NCBI GenBank assembly: GCA_017459865.1
Contig: JAFUCD010000006.1
Span: forward strand, 1-21,773
Origin: Oscillospiraceae bacterium
Lineage (GTDB): Bacteria; Bacillota_A; Clostridia; Oscillospirales; Oscillospiraceae
Direction: 5' to 3'
DNA length: 21,773 nucleotides
The position numbers were made by a program, and so were the translations under genes. The notes below the pieces were generated by a model. The model was not told the origin of the DNA, did no database searches, and was given only the letters and a program-made list of their open reading frames with translations. Below, piece by piece: positions 8,393-15,392 of this stretch. Numbering within the stretch: position 1 is the stretch's first letter; each line of letters begins with the position of its first letter.

Positions 8393-9313
8393 TCAGAACG
8401 ACTGCCAGTCGGGCTCGATCTTGTCCGTCACGCCGAGGATCATTTCAATAAACTCATGATTATCCGTGGGTGTTCCCGAGATCATCTCGGGCTCCTTCTC
8501 TTTGTTCAGAAAATACTGCTCATAGAGATCCTCTGCTGTCATCGTGGGATCGTCGTTATTCCAGTGATAGTAATCATACGGGACATCGCCGCTGACCCTA
8601 TAAACACTAACGACCATCTCGCTGATGAGCAGACTGCCGTCATCCTGTACGACCGCCTTCCAGTAACCGAAGATGTCGATATTGAGCGGCCTGCTCGGTC
8701 TGAACCAGATCTCGCCTCCGGTCGTTACACAGAAGATATCACCGGGGTCTCCCGCTGCATAAATGAGTGATTCGCGCGTGAACGGCGGGAGCAGATGACG
8801 AACGTGATCGCCGTCGATGCAGAGAATATCCCGGACGTCGATCTCTTCGTAGTAATCGTTCCATACCCCGATCAAAAGCTCATCCACGCCGTTATGATCG
8901 ACGTCAAAGCGGGCATAGTAAAGTGCTTCGGTATATTCCAGATAGTCGCAGGAGCGCAGCGGGCTGTCCGGCTCCAGCTCCGATTGGATCACAGACCAGC
9001 TTTCTCCGCTTGAAACGCGGCGAAACACAGTGTCGTACTGCTCCACGACGGGGTCATAATAGAGCGCGGTGTTGATCTCCGACGCCGCCCGTCCGGGACG
9101 GCTGTCTCCGCCGTCTCCGCCGCGCCCGTGCAGCAACAGGAATGCCAGCGCGCAGACCGCAAGCAGAAGAACGCCGATAATCACCCAGAGCACCGCAGCT
9201 GATCGCTTCGCTGCAGGAGGATTCGGTTGGTTGCGCTGACCGTAACACCGCATGCAGACGCCCATCGCGTCCAACGGTGCGCCGCAGCGGGAACAAAAGG
9301 CTTGATTTCGCAT
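8393..9313 (-). CDS. Zinc-ribbon, single-pass membrane protein with a Ca-loop-like extracellular region; function unknown
   Basis: The 306-residue protein starts with a four-cysteine zinc ribbon (C7, C10, C20, C23). A proline-rich linker and one hydrophobic helix (about 39-62) follow, then a glycine/aspartate linker and a folded-looking domain. By its topology the zinc ribbon should be cytoplasmic and the larger C-terminal part extracellular. The motif DVDHNGVDELLIG (137-149) resembles the Asp-rich calcium loops of FG-GAP/dockerin-type repeats found in many Firmicute envelope proteins. The start at 9313 is chosen because it places the zinc ribbon first and has GGAG 6 nt upstream. It sits between yqzL and recO, an unusual insertion into this conserved cluster. 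I cannot name a family or function. Confidence 0.85.
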   Translation of the reverse strand: MRNQAFCSRCGAPLDAMGVCMRCYGQRNQPNPPAAKRSAAVLWVIIGVLLLAVCALAFLLLHGRGGDGGDSRPGRAASEINTALYYDPVVEQYDTVFRRVSSGESWSVIQSELEPDSPLRSCDYLEYTEALYYARFDVDHNGVDELLIGVWNDYYEEIDVRDILCIDGDHVRHLLPPFTRESLIYAAGDPGDIFCVTTGGEIWFRPSRPLNIDIFGYWKAVVQDDGSLLISEMVVSVYRVSGDVPYDYYHWNNDDPTMTAEDLYEQYFLNKEKEPEMISGTPTDNHEFIEMILGVTDKIEPDWQSF

Positions 9314-9336
9314 ACTGTTCTCCGATGTACCGTGGA

Positions 9337-9456
9337 TCACGCCGACGGGGAGATGGCCTCGGCTGCCTCCTCGTCGGCGGCGAGCCGATAGAACAAATAC
9401 GCCATCGGCTCGCCCGTTTCGCAAAAGAGCTCCCAGAGCTCCAGACTTGTCTCCAT
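9337..9456 (-). CDS. yqzL: YqzL-like small protein
   Basis: This is a 39-codon gene between era and recO, exactly where yqzL lies in Bacillus. The product reads LWELFCETGEPMAYLFYRL, which fits my recollection of the short YqzL family (W/F-x-x-F-x-x-T-G-x-x-x-x-Y-L). Its function is unknown. The ATG at 9456 has a GGGGTG Shine-Dalgarno 6 nt upstream. A GTG three codons earlier is a weaker alternative start. The next gene begins 23 nt downstream. A palindrome of the dispersed family separates it from era. Confidence 0.75.
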   Translation of the reverse strand: METSLELWELFCETGEPMAYLFYRLAADEEAAEAISPSA

Positions 9457-9523
9457 TCCGATCACCCCACGCAGATAGTGTGAGCGTGATACGGAAAAGT
9501 ATGATTGGTAAAAATGGGCGCGG

Positions 9524-9544
9524 CGGGCGGATGATATCCGCCCG
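9524..9544. repeat. Dispersed palindrome, copy B (between era and yqzL)
   Basis: A 9-bp perfect stem, CGGGCGGAT (9524-9532) and ATCCGCCCG (9536-9544), has a 3-nt loop. The 21 bases are the reverse complement of copy C at 14691-14711. On the minus strand it starts 14 nt after the era stop. A TTTTT run appears about 10 nt beyond the stem, so it may attenuate transcription into yqzL-recO. Confidence 0.8.
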
Positions 9545-9557
9545 TGTGTATTACTGC

Positions 9558-10448
9558 TTACTCCTCCGTAAAGCCGAAGTTTCTGAGCAGCGCGTTGGAA
9601 TCGCGCCAGTTGTCCTTGACCTTGACCCACGTCTGCAGAAACACCTTCGTGCCCATGAACGCCTCGATGTCCTCACGGGCCATGGCGCCGATCTTTTTGA
9701 GCATGGCGCCCTTTTTGCCGATGATGATGCCCTTGTGGCTGGCCTTTTCGCAGTAGATCGTGACGTCCATGTCGATGATGCCGTTCTCGCGCTCGGAAAA
9801 CTTCGTCACGGCGACGGCGGTGCCGTGCGGGATCTCCTTGTCGAGGCAGAGCAGCAGCTTCTCGCGCACGAGCTCCGCGCAGATCTGCTTTTCCGGCATG
9901 TCGGAGATCATGTCGTCCGGGAACAGCTGCGGCCCGGGCTCGGCATGCTTTTCGAGCTCGTCGAGCAGCTCCGTCAGCCCGTCGCCGGTCTTCGCAGAAA
10001 TCGGGATGATCGCGTCGAAGGCATACGCCCCGGCGTACGCCGCGATGACGGCAAGCAGGGCGTCCTTCTCCACGGTGTCGATCTTGTTGATGGCGAGCAC
10101 GGCGGGCGCGCCGGACTGCCCGATGCGCTCGATGAGCGCGGCCTCCTGCGGCCCGATGGAGGCGATGGGCTCGACGACGAGCACGACCGCATCCACGTCC
10201 GCGACGCTCTCGCGCACGACCTTCACCATGTAGTCGCCGAGGCGGGTGCGCGGCTTGTGGAAGCCCGGCGTGTCCATCAGCACGAACTGCGTCTCGCCGC
10301 GGTTGAGCACAGCGGAGATGCGGTTGCGGGTGGTCTGGGGCTTGTTCGTGACGATGGCGATCTTCTCGCCGACGAGCGCGTTCGTGAGCGTGGACTTACC
10401 CACGTTCGGACGTCCGCAGATCGTGATCATGGCGGTTTTCGTAATCAT
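9558..10448 (-). CDS. era: GTPase Era
   Basis: Era is an essential GTPase that binds the 3' end of 16S rRNA and assists 30S subunit maturation. The 296-residue protein has the G1 motif GRPNVGKS (12-19), a DTPG G3 motif (59-62), and NKID (121-124). A C-terminal KH RNA-binding domain carries IIGKKGAMLKKIG. The ATG at 10448 overlaps the ybeY stop in a 4-nt ATGA. Upstream alternatives in this frame are antisense shadow. Coupling to YbeY fits their shared role in 16S rRNA maturation. dgkA and cdd, which separate ybeY and era in Bacillus, are absent. Confidence 0.98.
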   Translation of the reverse strand: MITKTAMITICGRPNVGKSTLTNALVGEKIAIVTNKPQTTRNRISAVLNRGETQFVLMDTPGFHKPRTRLGDYMVKVVRESVADVDAVVLVVEPIASIGPQEAALIERIGQSGAPAVLAINKIDTVEKDALLAVIAAYAGAYAFDAIIPISAKTGDGLTELLDELEKHAEPGPQLFPDDMISDMPEKQICAELVREKLLLCLDKEIPHGTAVAVTKFSERENGIIDMDVTIYCEKASHKGIIIGKKGAMLKKIGAMAREDIEAFMGTKVFLQTWVKVKDNWRDSNALLRNFGFTEE

Positions 10449-10942
10449 AGATCCTCTTCTCCAAGTATGTTCAAAATTTCTTTTTCGCGGCTGCGCATCT
10501 GCTTTTTCATCTCGCCCTCGTCCTCGTGGTCGTAGCCGAGCAGATGCAGCGTTGAGTGAATGGCGAGGTACGTGACCTCGTGCGCGAAGCTGTGGCCGAA
10601 TTCCTCCGCCTGTGCCGCGCAGCGCTCCATGGAGATCACCATGTCGCCGAGCAGGATGCATTCGCGCTCGTAGTCGTATTCGCAAAGGTCTTCGTCAAAC
10701 GCGCCGGGCGTGAGCTCGTTTAAGGGAAAACTCAGCACGTCCGTCGGCCTGTCCACACCGCGGTGCTCGCGGTTTATTTCATGGATCGTCTCGTTGTCCG
10801 TGAGCAGGATCTCGACCGCGCAGGGCGCTGTCACGCTCTCGGCGGCGAGCGTCGCGGCGACGGCCTTTTTCACATACCGCGCCGTCTGGGGATAGCCAAG
10901 CCCTGTCCGACTGCGCGCAATGTTCAAAAGTACTTCGTTCAT
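10445..10942 (-). CDS. ybeY: Endoribonuclease YbeY
   Basis: YbeY is a metal-dependent endoribonuclease needed for 16S rRNA 3' processing and ribosome quality control. The 165-residue protein carries the diagnostic zinc site H129, H133 and H139 in HSTLHLLGYDH. It also has the family segment RPTDVLSFPL. The start at 10942 overlaps the phoH stop by 4 nt and has a GAGGAAG Shine-Dalgarno 5 nt upstream. Its own stop overlaps the era ATG. PhoH, YbeY and Era are therefore tightly coupled. Confidence 0.97.
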   Translation of the reverse strand: MNEVLLNIARSRTGLGYPQTARYVKKAVAATLAAESVTAPCAVEILLTDNETIHEINREHRGVDRPTDVLSFPLNELTPGAFDEDLCEYDYERECILLGDMVISMERCAAQAEEFGHSFAHEVTYLAIHSTLHLLGYDHEDEGEMKKQMRSREKEILNILGEEDL

Positions 10943-11958
10943 TTTTTCTTCCTCGCGGTCACGGGCTTTTCAGGCTTTTTCGCAGCAGCTTTCTCCGCTT
11001 TCTCGCGGGCAAGGTCGCTCGCCTCATACGCCTCGATGATCTTCTGCACGAGCGCGTGGCGCACGACGTCCGCGCCCGTCAGACGGCAGATCGCGATGTC
11101 CTCGATGCCGTCCAGGACGCGCATGGCCTCCTTCAGGCCCGAGGTCTTGTCCGGCGGCAGGTCGATCTGCGTGACGTCGCCGGTGATGACAACGTGAGAG
11201 CCGAAGCCGATGCGGGTCAGGAACATCTTCATCTGCTCGCGGGAGGTGTTCTGCGCCTCGTCGAGGATGATGAAGCTGTCGTCCAGCGTCCGCCCGCGCA
11301 TGTACGCCAGCGGCGCGACCTCGATGTTGCCGCGTTCGAGATACTTCTGGTACGTCTCCGCGCCGAGCATCTCAAACAGCGCGTCGTAGAGCGGGCGCAG
11401 GTAGGGATCGACCTTGCTCTGCAGGTCGCCGGGCAGGAAGCCCAGACGCTCGCCCGCCTCGACCGCGGGGCGCGTGAGGATGATGCGGTTGACGCGCTCG
11501 GCGCGAAACGCCGCCACCGCCTCCGCGACGGCAAGGTACGTCTTGCCCGTGCCGGCGGGGCCGATGCCGAGCGTGATCGTGTTCTGCTCGATCGCGTCGA
11601 GGTACGCGCGCTGGCCGATTGTCTTGGCCTTGATGGGCTTGCCCTTCGCCGTGATACACACAACGTCGCCCGCGAGCTCCTCGATCTTCTGCTCTCTGCC
11701 CTCGCGCACGAGCTTGAAGATATAGCGCACGTTCTGCTCGTGGATCTCCTCGCCGCGCGCGGCGAGCTGCAAAAGACCCGTGAGCGCCTTTTGCGCGGGC
11801 AGGACGTTTTCCGCCTCGCCCGTGATGTGCAGCCGCGCGTCGCGGTCCGTCACGCGCACGTTATACTCCGCCTCGATGAGGCGCAGGTTCTGGTCGAACG
11901 AGCCGAAGACGCTGATGACGTCCTCCATCCGTTCGACCTCGATGGTCTGTTCAATCAT
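10939..11958 (-). CDS. phoH: PhoH-like ATPase
   Basis: This is a cytoplasmic P-loop ATPase of the PhoH/YbeZ family, thought to act with YbeY on RNA. The 339-residue product has an N-terminal KH-like region (IRLIEAEYNVRV-type segment at about 25-60). Walker A is GPAGTGKT (133-140) and Walker B is FIILDEAQN (229-237), with TGDVTQIDLP downstream. The C-terminus is a lysine/alanine-rich tail ending in KKK, which doubles as the Shine-Dalgarno region of ybeY. The ATG at 11958 has only a weak purine-rich ribosome site. It follows yqfD by 167 nt. The HD-family gene yqfF (pgpH), normally between phoH and ybeY, is missing. Confidence 0.95.
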   Translation of the reverse strand: MIEQTIEVERMEDVISVFGSFDQNLRLIEAEYNVRVTDRDARLHITGEAENVLPAQKALTGLLQLAARGEEIHEQNVRYIFKLVREGREQKIEELAGDVVCITAKGKPIKAKTIGQRAYLDAIEQNTITLGIGPAGTGKTYLAVAEAVAAFRAERVNRIILTRPAVEAGERLGFLPGDLQSKVDPYLRPLYDALFEMLGAETYQKYLERGNIEVAPLAYMRGRTLDDSFIILDEAQNTSREQMKMFLTRIGFGSHVVITGDVTQIDLPPDKTSGLKEAMRVLDGIEDIAICRLTGADVVRHALVQKIIEAYEASDLAREKAEKAAAKKPEKPVTARKKK

Positions 11959-12133
11959 TGGTTGTCACTTCTTTCTTGTGTAACCGCTGAACAACTCGCC
12001 GCACGCATCTTGACGGCATCTTTTCCGCCTGACTTTGCCTCAAAAACTTGAAATACACAAAGTATTCCTGCGTTTTTTCGTCTTCGTCAGGCGAAAAACC
12101 TGCTCGCCAATCTGCGCACTTCGAATTATTCAT
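11951..12133 (-). CDS. Doubtful 60-codon frame filling the yqfD-phoH gap
   Basis: A frame beginning MNNSKCADWRAG starts inside the last codons of yqfD and ends inside the first codons of phoH, with 8-nt overlaps at both ends. That coupling geometry is what a real gene in this operon would show. However, there is no Shine-Dalgarno before its ATG and I recognise no family. The region also holds an inverted repeat (TTTTTCG/CGAAAAA near 12074-12097). It may instead be a leader or spacer RNA. Confidence 0.2.
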   Translation of the reverse strand: MNNSKCADWRAGFSPDEDEKTQEYFVYFKFLRQSQAEKMPSRCVRRVVQRLHKKEVTTND

Positions 12134-13325
12134 CGGTTACATATGGGGTATCCGATATTAGACATGGCTGTTCCGCGGCGATCTCCTGCTCGCACTCACA
12201 CCGCAGTGTCAGCGTGTACACACCGCCGCTGGTGCCGGGCGTGAAGTGCTGCGAGATCACTTCCCCGTCGGGCCCGATACGCTGCCGCAGGGCGTCCGTG
12301 AGCGCCTGCTCCAGCTGCGCGCGGGCGGCGTCCGCGTCCGTTTCGGTCTCCGAGAACGAAAGCGGCGTGACGTCCTCGCGCAGGAGCCGGAACGGCAGCT
12401 GGACGAGTCCGGGGATCGCACATACGTATACAGAATATATTTTATCACAAACCGCACCCGGAATGCTACTGCTTTTGCCAAAATTCACACGCTTTTTTCC
12501 GAGAAGCAGCGACCAGCGCGTATGTGTGCGTCCGTTGGGCTGCGCGGACCGGGTCTGCAGCGGCAGCCGCGCCGTGAGACAATAAGCGGTCCTGACGCGC
12601 ACGCTGCCGAGCGCGTGGACGCCGTGGCGCTCGCCCTGCACGTCCTCGGGCACGCCGGAGACGAGCACCTGCCCCGCCGTGACGAAATCGCCGCGCTGCA
12701 CCAGCGGCTGTCCCTGCAGCACCTCCATGTGTACTACGACGCCGCTGTGATCGGCATAGAGCTCATAAGGCGCGTCGTTGTCCATGATCTCCGGCGCCTC
12801 GACGCGCTCCGTGACGCGCACCTCGGCGACGCTGCCGCGCAGATTCACCGTGAACCACTCCAGCCCCGGCACGCGGCGCTGCACGCCGGAGCGGACCAGG
12901 TCGATGTTCATCTTCGGCCAGAACGTGCCGACCGTGACGCCGCAGTCATCGAGCGCGCGCAGGATCGCCGCCGTGGAGACCGTCTCGTTTCCGACCACGC
13001 GGATCTCCCATACGAACAGCGACGACAGCCACGCGAGCAGTCCCGCCGCCGCGAGCAGCAGCGCAAGCAGTCTGCAGCGGCTTCCCTTTCGAACGGCGCG
13101 GCCAAAGCGCGTGATTTGAACACGCTCCACTTCACATTGATATTTTTCAGCAATCCGTTTCAGATTCCCCACCTGAAACGCAGAAATCGAAGCCTGCAGT
13201 GCGTAATCCTCCACAGGCGTGACATTTCGCAGCCGGATCCCCTGCGCCGCGCATGCCGAGACGACACGCTCCGGGGCGGCGCCGCGGATCGTCACGCGCA
13301 CGCGGTCGCGCAGTACAGCGCGCAT
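12126..13325 (-). CDS. yqfD: Sporulation protein YqfD
   Basis: YqfD is a mother-cell membrane protein needed for efficient sporulation in Bacillus; its mechanism is not known. The 399-residue protein has an N-terminal soluble region (RVTIRGAAPERVVSACAAQGI). One transmembrane helix lies at about 84-106, followed by a large extracytoplasmic region. The segment IRVVGNETVSTAAILRALDDCGV resembles a POTRA/FtsQ-like fold, as known for the family. The start at 13325 has GGAGGT 9 nt upstream. It begins 2 nt after the yqfC stop. Both should be transcribed from the sigma-E-type promoter at 13682-13710. Confidence 0.93.
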   Translation of the reverse strand: MRAVLRDRVRVTIRGAAPERVVSACAAQGIRLRNVTPVEDYALQASISAFQVGNLKRIAEKYQCEVERVQITRFGRAVRKGSRCRLLALLLAAAGLLAWLSSLFVWEIRVVGNETVSTAAILRALDDCGVTVGTFWPKMNIDLVRSGVQRRVPGLEWFTVNLRGSVAEVRVTERVEAPEIMDNDAPYELYADHSGVVVHMEVLQGQPLVQRGDFVTAGQVLVSGVPEDVQGERHGVHALGSVRVRTAYCLTARLPLQTRSAQPNGRTHTRWSLLLGKKRVNFGKSSSIPGAVCDKIYSVYVCAIPGLVQLPFRLLREDVTPLSFSETETDADAARAQLEQALTDALRQRIGPDGEVISQHFTPGTSGGVYTLTLRCECEQEIAAEQPCLISDTPYVTDE

Positions 13326-13327
13326 CC

Positions 13328-13600
13328 TCAAAGCACCTCCAGCGCGGTGATCGCGCCGGTCAGGAGCACGGCGTCGCGATCCATCGCGGCAAGGCGCAGC
13401 TCGCCCCCCGTCACGCGCAGCCGATACGCCCCGAGGTCGAGCACCACGCAGTCGTCGCGGTACTCCGCGAGTCCCCGGTGCTCCTCCACGAGCAGCTGCC
13501 TCCTGCCCGTGAGCGTGACGCGCGGCAGCGCCGCCATGCTGTCGGCGGGCAGCGCGAGCTTCTCGGCTGCCCGCTCCACCGTGTCTGTCCAATGCTTCAT
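13328..13600 (-). CDS. yqfC: Sporulation protein YqfC
   Basis: This is a 90-residue protein with the YqfC pattern: LPRVTLTGRRQLLVEEHRGLAEY followed by short beta strands (VVLDLGAYRLRVTGGELRL, then LLTGAITALEVL). The family is conserved in endospore formers and always lies next to yqfD; its function is unknown. The ATG at 13600 has a strong GGGGAGGA Shine-Dalgarno. The leader between the predicted promoter and the gene is about 75 nt and contains palindrome copy E. It is the first gene of the minus-strand run that continues to the LRR gene. Confidence 0.9.
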   Translation of the reverse strand: MKHWTDTVERAAEKLALPADSMAALPRVTLTGRRQLLVEEHRGLAEYRDDCVVLDLGAYRLRVTGGELRLAAMDRDAVLLTGAITALEVL

Positions 13601-13629
13601 GCAAAGTCCTCCCCTGTGCGTAACGGATC

Positions 13630-13656
13630 GGCGGGATGTGGGCATCCCGCCCTACG
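13630..13656. repeat. Dispersed palindrome, copy E (in the yqfC leader)
   Basis: A perfect 9-bp stem, GGCGGGATG (13630-13638) with CATCCCGCC (13643-13651), has a 4-nt loop. Read on the minus strand it is preceded by CGTAGGG and followed by CCGCCGATCCG. Copy A at 163-195 has nearly the same flanks around a different stem. No U-run follows on either strand, so it is not an obvious terminator. Confidence 0.75.
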
Positions 13657-13679
13657 ATTCAAAACGCGGCGCATTCGCA

Positions 13680-13708
13680 TCATTTTATGCACCGGTAGCG
13701 CATACAAT
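13680..13708 (+). promoter_or_regulatory. Sigma-E-type promoter of ylbJ
   Basis: TCATTTT (13680-13686) is followed by 14 nt and CATACAAT (13701-13708). The -10 matches the Bacillus sigma-E consensus CATACAMT fully, and the -35 matches KMATATT in 6 of 7 positions with the canonical spacing. ylbJ is a known sigma-E-regulon gene in B. subtilis. The start point would be near 13715, leaving a very short leader. Confidence 0.8.
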
Positions 13709-13710
13709 GC
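13682..13710 (-). promoter_or_regulatory. Sigma-E-type promoter of yqfC-yqfD, overlapping the ylbJ promoter
   Basis: On the minus strand, GCATTGT (13704-13710) is followed by 14 nt and CATAAAAT (13682-13689). The -10 matches CATACAMT in 7 of 8 positions and the -35 matches KMATATT in 5 of 7. It lies almost exactly on top of the opposing ylbJ promoter, so each -10 covers the other's -35. yqfCD are sigma-E-controlled in B. subtilis, which supports the assignment. Confidence 0.65.
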
Positions 13711-13731
13711 GCCGAAAGGGGGCGCATGCAA

Positions 13732-14685
13732 ATGGAACGGTTCCAGCGGTATCTGCCGCTCGGGGCGGCGTCGTGCGCGCTGCTGGCGCTGGTGCTTTGC
13801 CCGGATGCGGCTGCGAGCAGCGCGAGAAGCGGCTTAAAGCTTTGCGCGGAGATGCTGGTGCCGAGTTTGCTGCCGTTTTTCATCGTGTCGGGACTCCTGC
13901 GGCTGGCGGGGCTGCCGGGCGTGCTGGGTCGGCTGGTCGAGCCGGTCACGGCGCGGCTGTTCGGGCTCTCCGGCGCGGGCGCGAGCGCGATGCTGCTGGG
14001 ACTGACAGGCGGCTACCCGCTCGGCGCGGCGGCGATCGGCGATCTCACGCGCGACGGACAGCTCACGCCGCAGGAGGCGGAGCGCGCTCTGGGCTTTTGC
14101 AACAACTCCGGTCCCGCGTTCCTCATCGGCGCGGCGGGCACGGGCGTATTCCACGACCGGCGGCTGGGGCTGCTGCTGTATGCGACGCATGTGCTCGCCG
14201 CGATCACGGTCGGGCTGCTGCTGACGCCGCGCGGCAAGGGCGCCCCTTCCCGCGAGCGCGCGGCGATCCGAACGCTCTCCATCGGCGAGGCGCTGCCGCG
14301 GGCGGTACGCGCGGCGCTCGACGCGACGCTTACGGTCTGCGGCTTTGCGGTAACCTTCAGCGTCGTGACCGGGCTGCTCGACGCCTCGGGCGCGCTCGGC
14401 ACGGCGACGGGCGTCCTCGCGGGCACGTTCGCCGCCGCGCCGCAGGCCATGCGCGCGCTGCTCACGGGGCTGCTGGAGCTGGGCAGCGGCATCGGCGCGA
14501 TGCAGGGTCTTCCCGCCACAAAAGAAAACGCCGCCCTCGCCGCGTTTCTCATCGGCTTTGGCGGTGTGAGCGTGCATTGTCAGACGGCGGCGGTGACGGC
14601 GGGCACGGGCGTGCGGCTGAAAACACATTTCTTCGCGCGCGTGCTGCACGGGATCATAGCGGCGGGGATGATGCTGGTGCTGTAA
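13732..14685 (+). CDS. ylbJ: Sporulation integral membrane protein YlbJ
   Basis: YlbJ is a polytopic membrane protein made in the mother cell under sigma-E and needed for heat-resistant spores in Bacillus. It belongs to the nucleoside-recognition (Gate) superfamily, and its substrate is not established. The 317-residue product has about eight hydrophobic segments. The family signatures are LVPSLLPFFIVSGLL, GLTGGYPLGA and FCNNSGPAFLIG, with the second-half repeat GFGGVSVHCQ. An AAAGGGGG ribosome site lies 9 nt before the ATG at 13732 and only 3 nt before an in-frame ATG at 13726, so 13732 is preferred. It is the only clear plus-strand gene here, divergent from yqfC, and is followed by a bidirectional hairpin. 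Confidence 0.93.
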   Translation: MERFQRYLPLGAASCALLALVLCPDAAASSARSGLKLCAEMLVPSLLPFFIVSGLLRLAGLPGVLGRLVEPVTARLFGLSGAGASAMLLGLTGGYPLGAAAIGDLTRDGQLTPQEAERALGFCNNSGPAFLIGAAGTGVFHDRRLGLLLYATHVLAAITVGLLLTPRGKGAPSRERAAIRTLSIGEALPRAVRAALDATLTVCGFAVTFSVVTGLLDASGALGTATGVLAGTFAAAPQAMRALLTGLLELGSGIGAMQGLPATKENAALAAFLIGFGGVSVHCQTAAVTAGTGVRLKTHFFARVLHGIIAAGMMLVL

Positions 14686-14711
14686 AAAAGCGGGCGGATA
14701 TCATCCGCCCG
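14684..14711 (-). terminator. Terminator of the HD-domain gene; palindrome family copy C
   Basis: A perfect 9-bp stem (CGGGCGGAT 14691-14699, ATCCGCCCG 14703-14711) has a 3-nt loop. On the minus strand it is followed by one C and six T (14684-14689), a textbook intrinsic terminator for the gene ending at 14729. On the plus strand it lies 6 nt after the ylbJ stop, with only a weak TATTT tail. The stem is identical to copy B at 9524-9544 in the opposite orientation. Confidence 0.85.
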
Positions 14712-14728
14712 TATTTGATCGTGATCTC

Positions 14729-15301
14729 TTATAATGCCGCGACCTTTTCGGCGACGTCGGCTTCCGTGGACTTCATGGCCTGGAGCGTCTTGTCGATCAG
14801 CTCGGTGAGCTCCCAGCCGAGCATGTCCGCGCCGCGCTGGATGACCTCGCGCGAGCAGCCGGCGGCGAAGGCGGGAGACTTGAATTTCTTCTTGACGGAT
14901 TTGACCTCCATGTCGCTGACACTCTTCGACGGGCGCACGAGCGCGCACGCGCCGATGAGACCCGTGAGCTCGTCGGCGGCAAAGAGCACCTTTTCCATCT
15001 CGAGCGTCGGCTCGATGTCGACGGTGATGCCGTAGCCGTGGCTGCAGGTGGCGTGGATGATGTCCTCGGGCACGCCGGCGTCGCGCATCAGCTTCTGCTG
15101 GGCGATGCAGTGCTCCTCGGGATATTGTTCGAAATCGAGGTCGTGCAGAAGCCCCACGAGGCTCCATTTTTCCTTTTCGTCCGCGTAGCCGAGCGCGTCC
15201 GCGTACCAGCCCATCACGGCCTCGACCGTGATCGCGTGCTGGAGATGGAAATGATCCTGGTTGTACTGCGTGAGCAGCGCCCACGCCTGATCTCTGGTCA
15301 T
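14729..15301 (-). CDS. HD-domain protein, predicted metal-dependent phosphohydrolase
   Basis: The 190-residue cytoplasmic protein has an HD-superfamily metal site: an early histidine (H22), the HD pair H53-D54 in LVGLLHDLDFEQYPEEH, a histidine at H88 (CSHGYG), and D110 in FAADELTGLIGA. Such small HD proteins are often annotated as HDIG-domain hydrolases, and the natural substrate is not known. The ATG at 15301 has AAAGGA about 10 nt upstream. Terminators lie on both sides (15356-15390 upstream, 14684-14711 downstream), so it is probably transcribed alone. I see no convincing promoter in the short gap. Confidence 0.88.
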   Translation of the reverse strand: MTRDQAWALLTQYNQDHFHLQHAITVEAVMGWYADALGYADEKEKWSLVGLLHDLDFEQYPEEHCIAQQKLMRDAGVPEDIIHATCSHGYGITVDIEPTLEMEKVLFAADELTGLIGACALVRPSKSVSDMEVKSVKKKFKSPAFAAGCSREVIQRGADMLGWELTELIDKTLQAMKSTEADVAEKVAAL

Positions 15302-15355
15302 GTGGATCCGTCCTTTCAGAAACGGTAAAGAATGGTTATGATAGGAAATTTGTTT

Positions 15356-15390
15356 CGGAAAACGCCGCGCCGGAAAAGCGCGGCATTTTC
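15356..15390 (-). terminator. Terminator of the suf genes
   Basis: On the minus strand, 3 nt after the sufB stop, AAATGCCGCGC pairs with GCGCGGCGTTT (one G-U pair). The loop is 7 nt and the end is TTTT. The 11-bp stem with flanking A and T runs is a good intrinsic terminator. It isolates the HD-domain gene from the suf genes. Confidence 0.85.
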
Positions 15391-15392
15391 GA

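Noticed and set aside
9447..10535. Plus-strand open frame across era
   Set aside because: It is antisense to a complete era with all G motifs and shows no domain of its own.
12246..15035. Very long plus-strand open frame spanning yqfD, yqfC, ylbJ and part of the HD gene
   Set aside because: It runs across four well-supported genes on both strands and across a promoter region. Its composition is low-complexity (Arg/Ala/Gly-rich), so it is an accident of high GC content.
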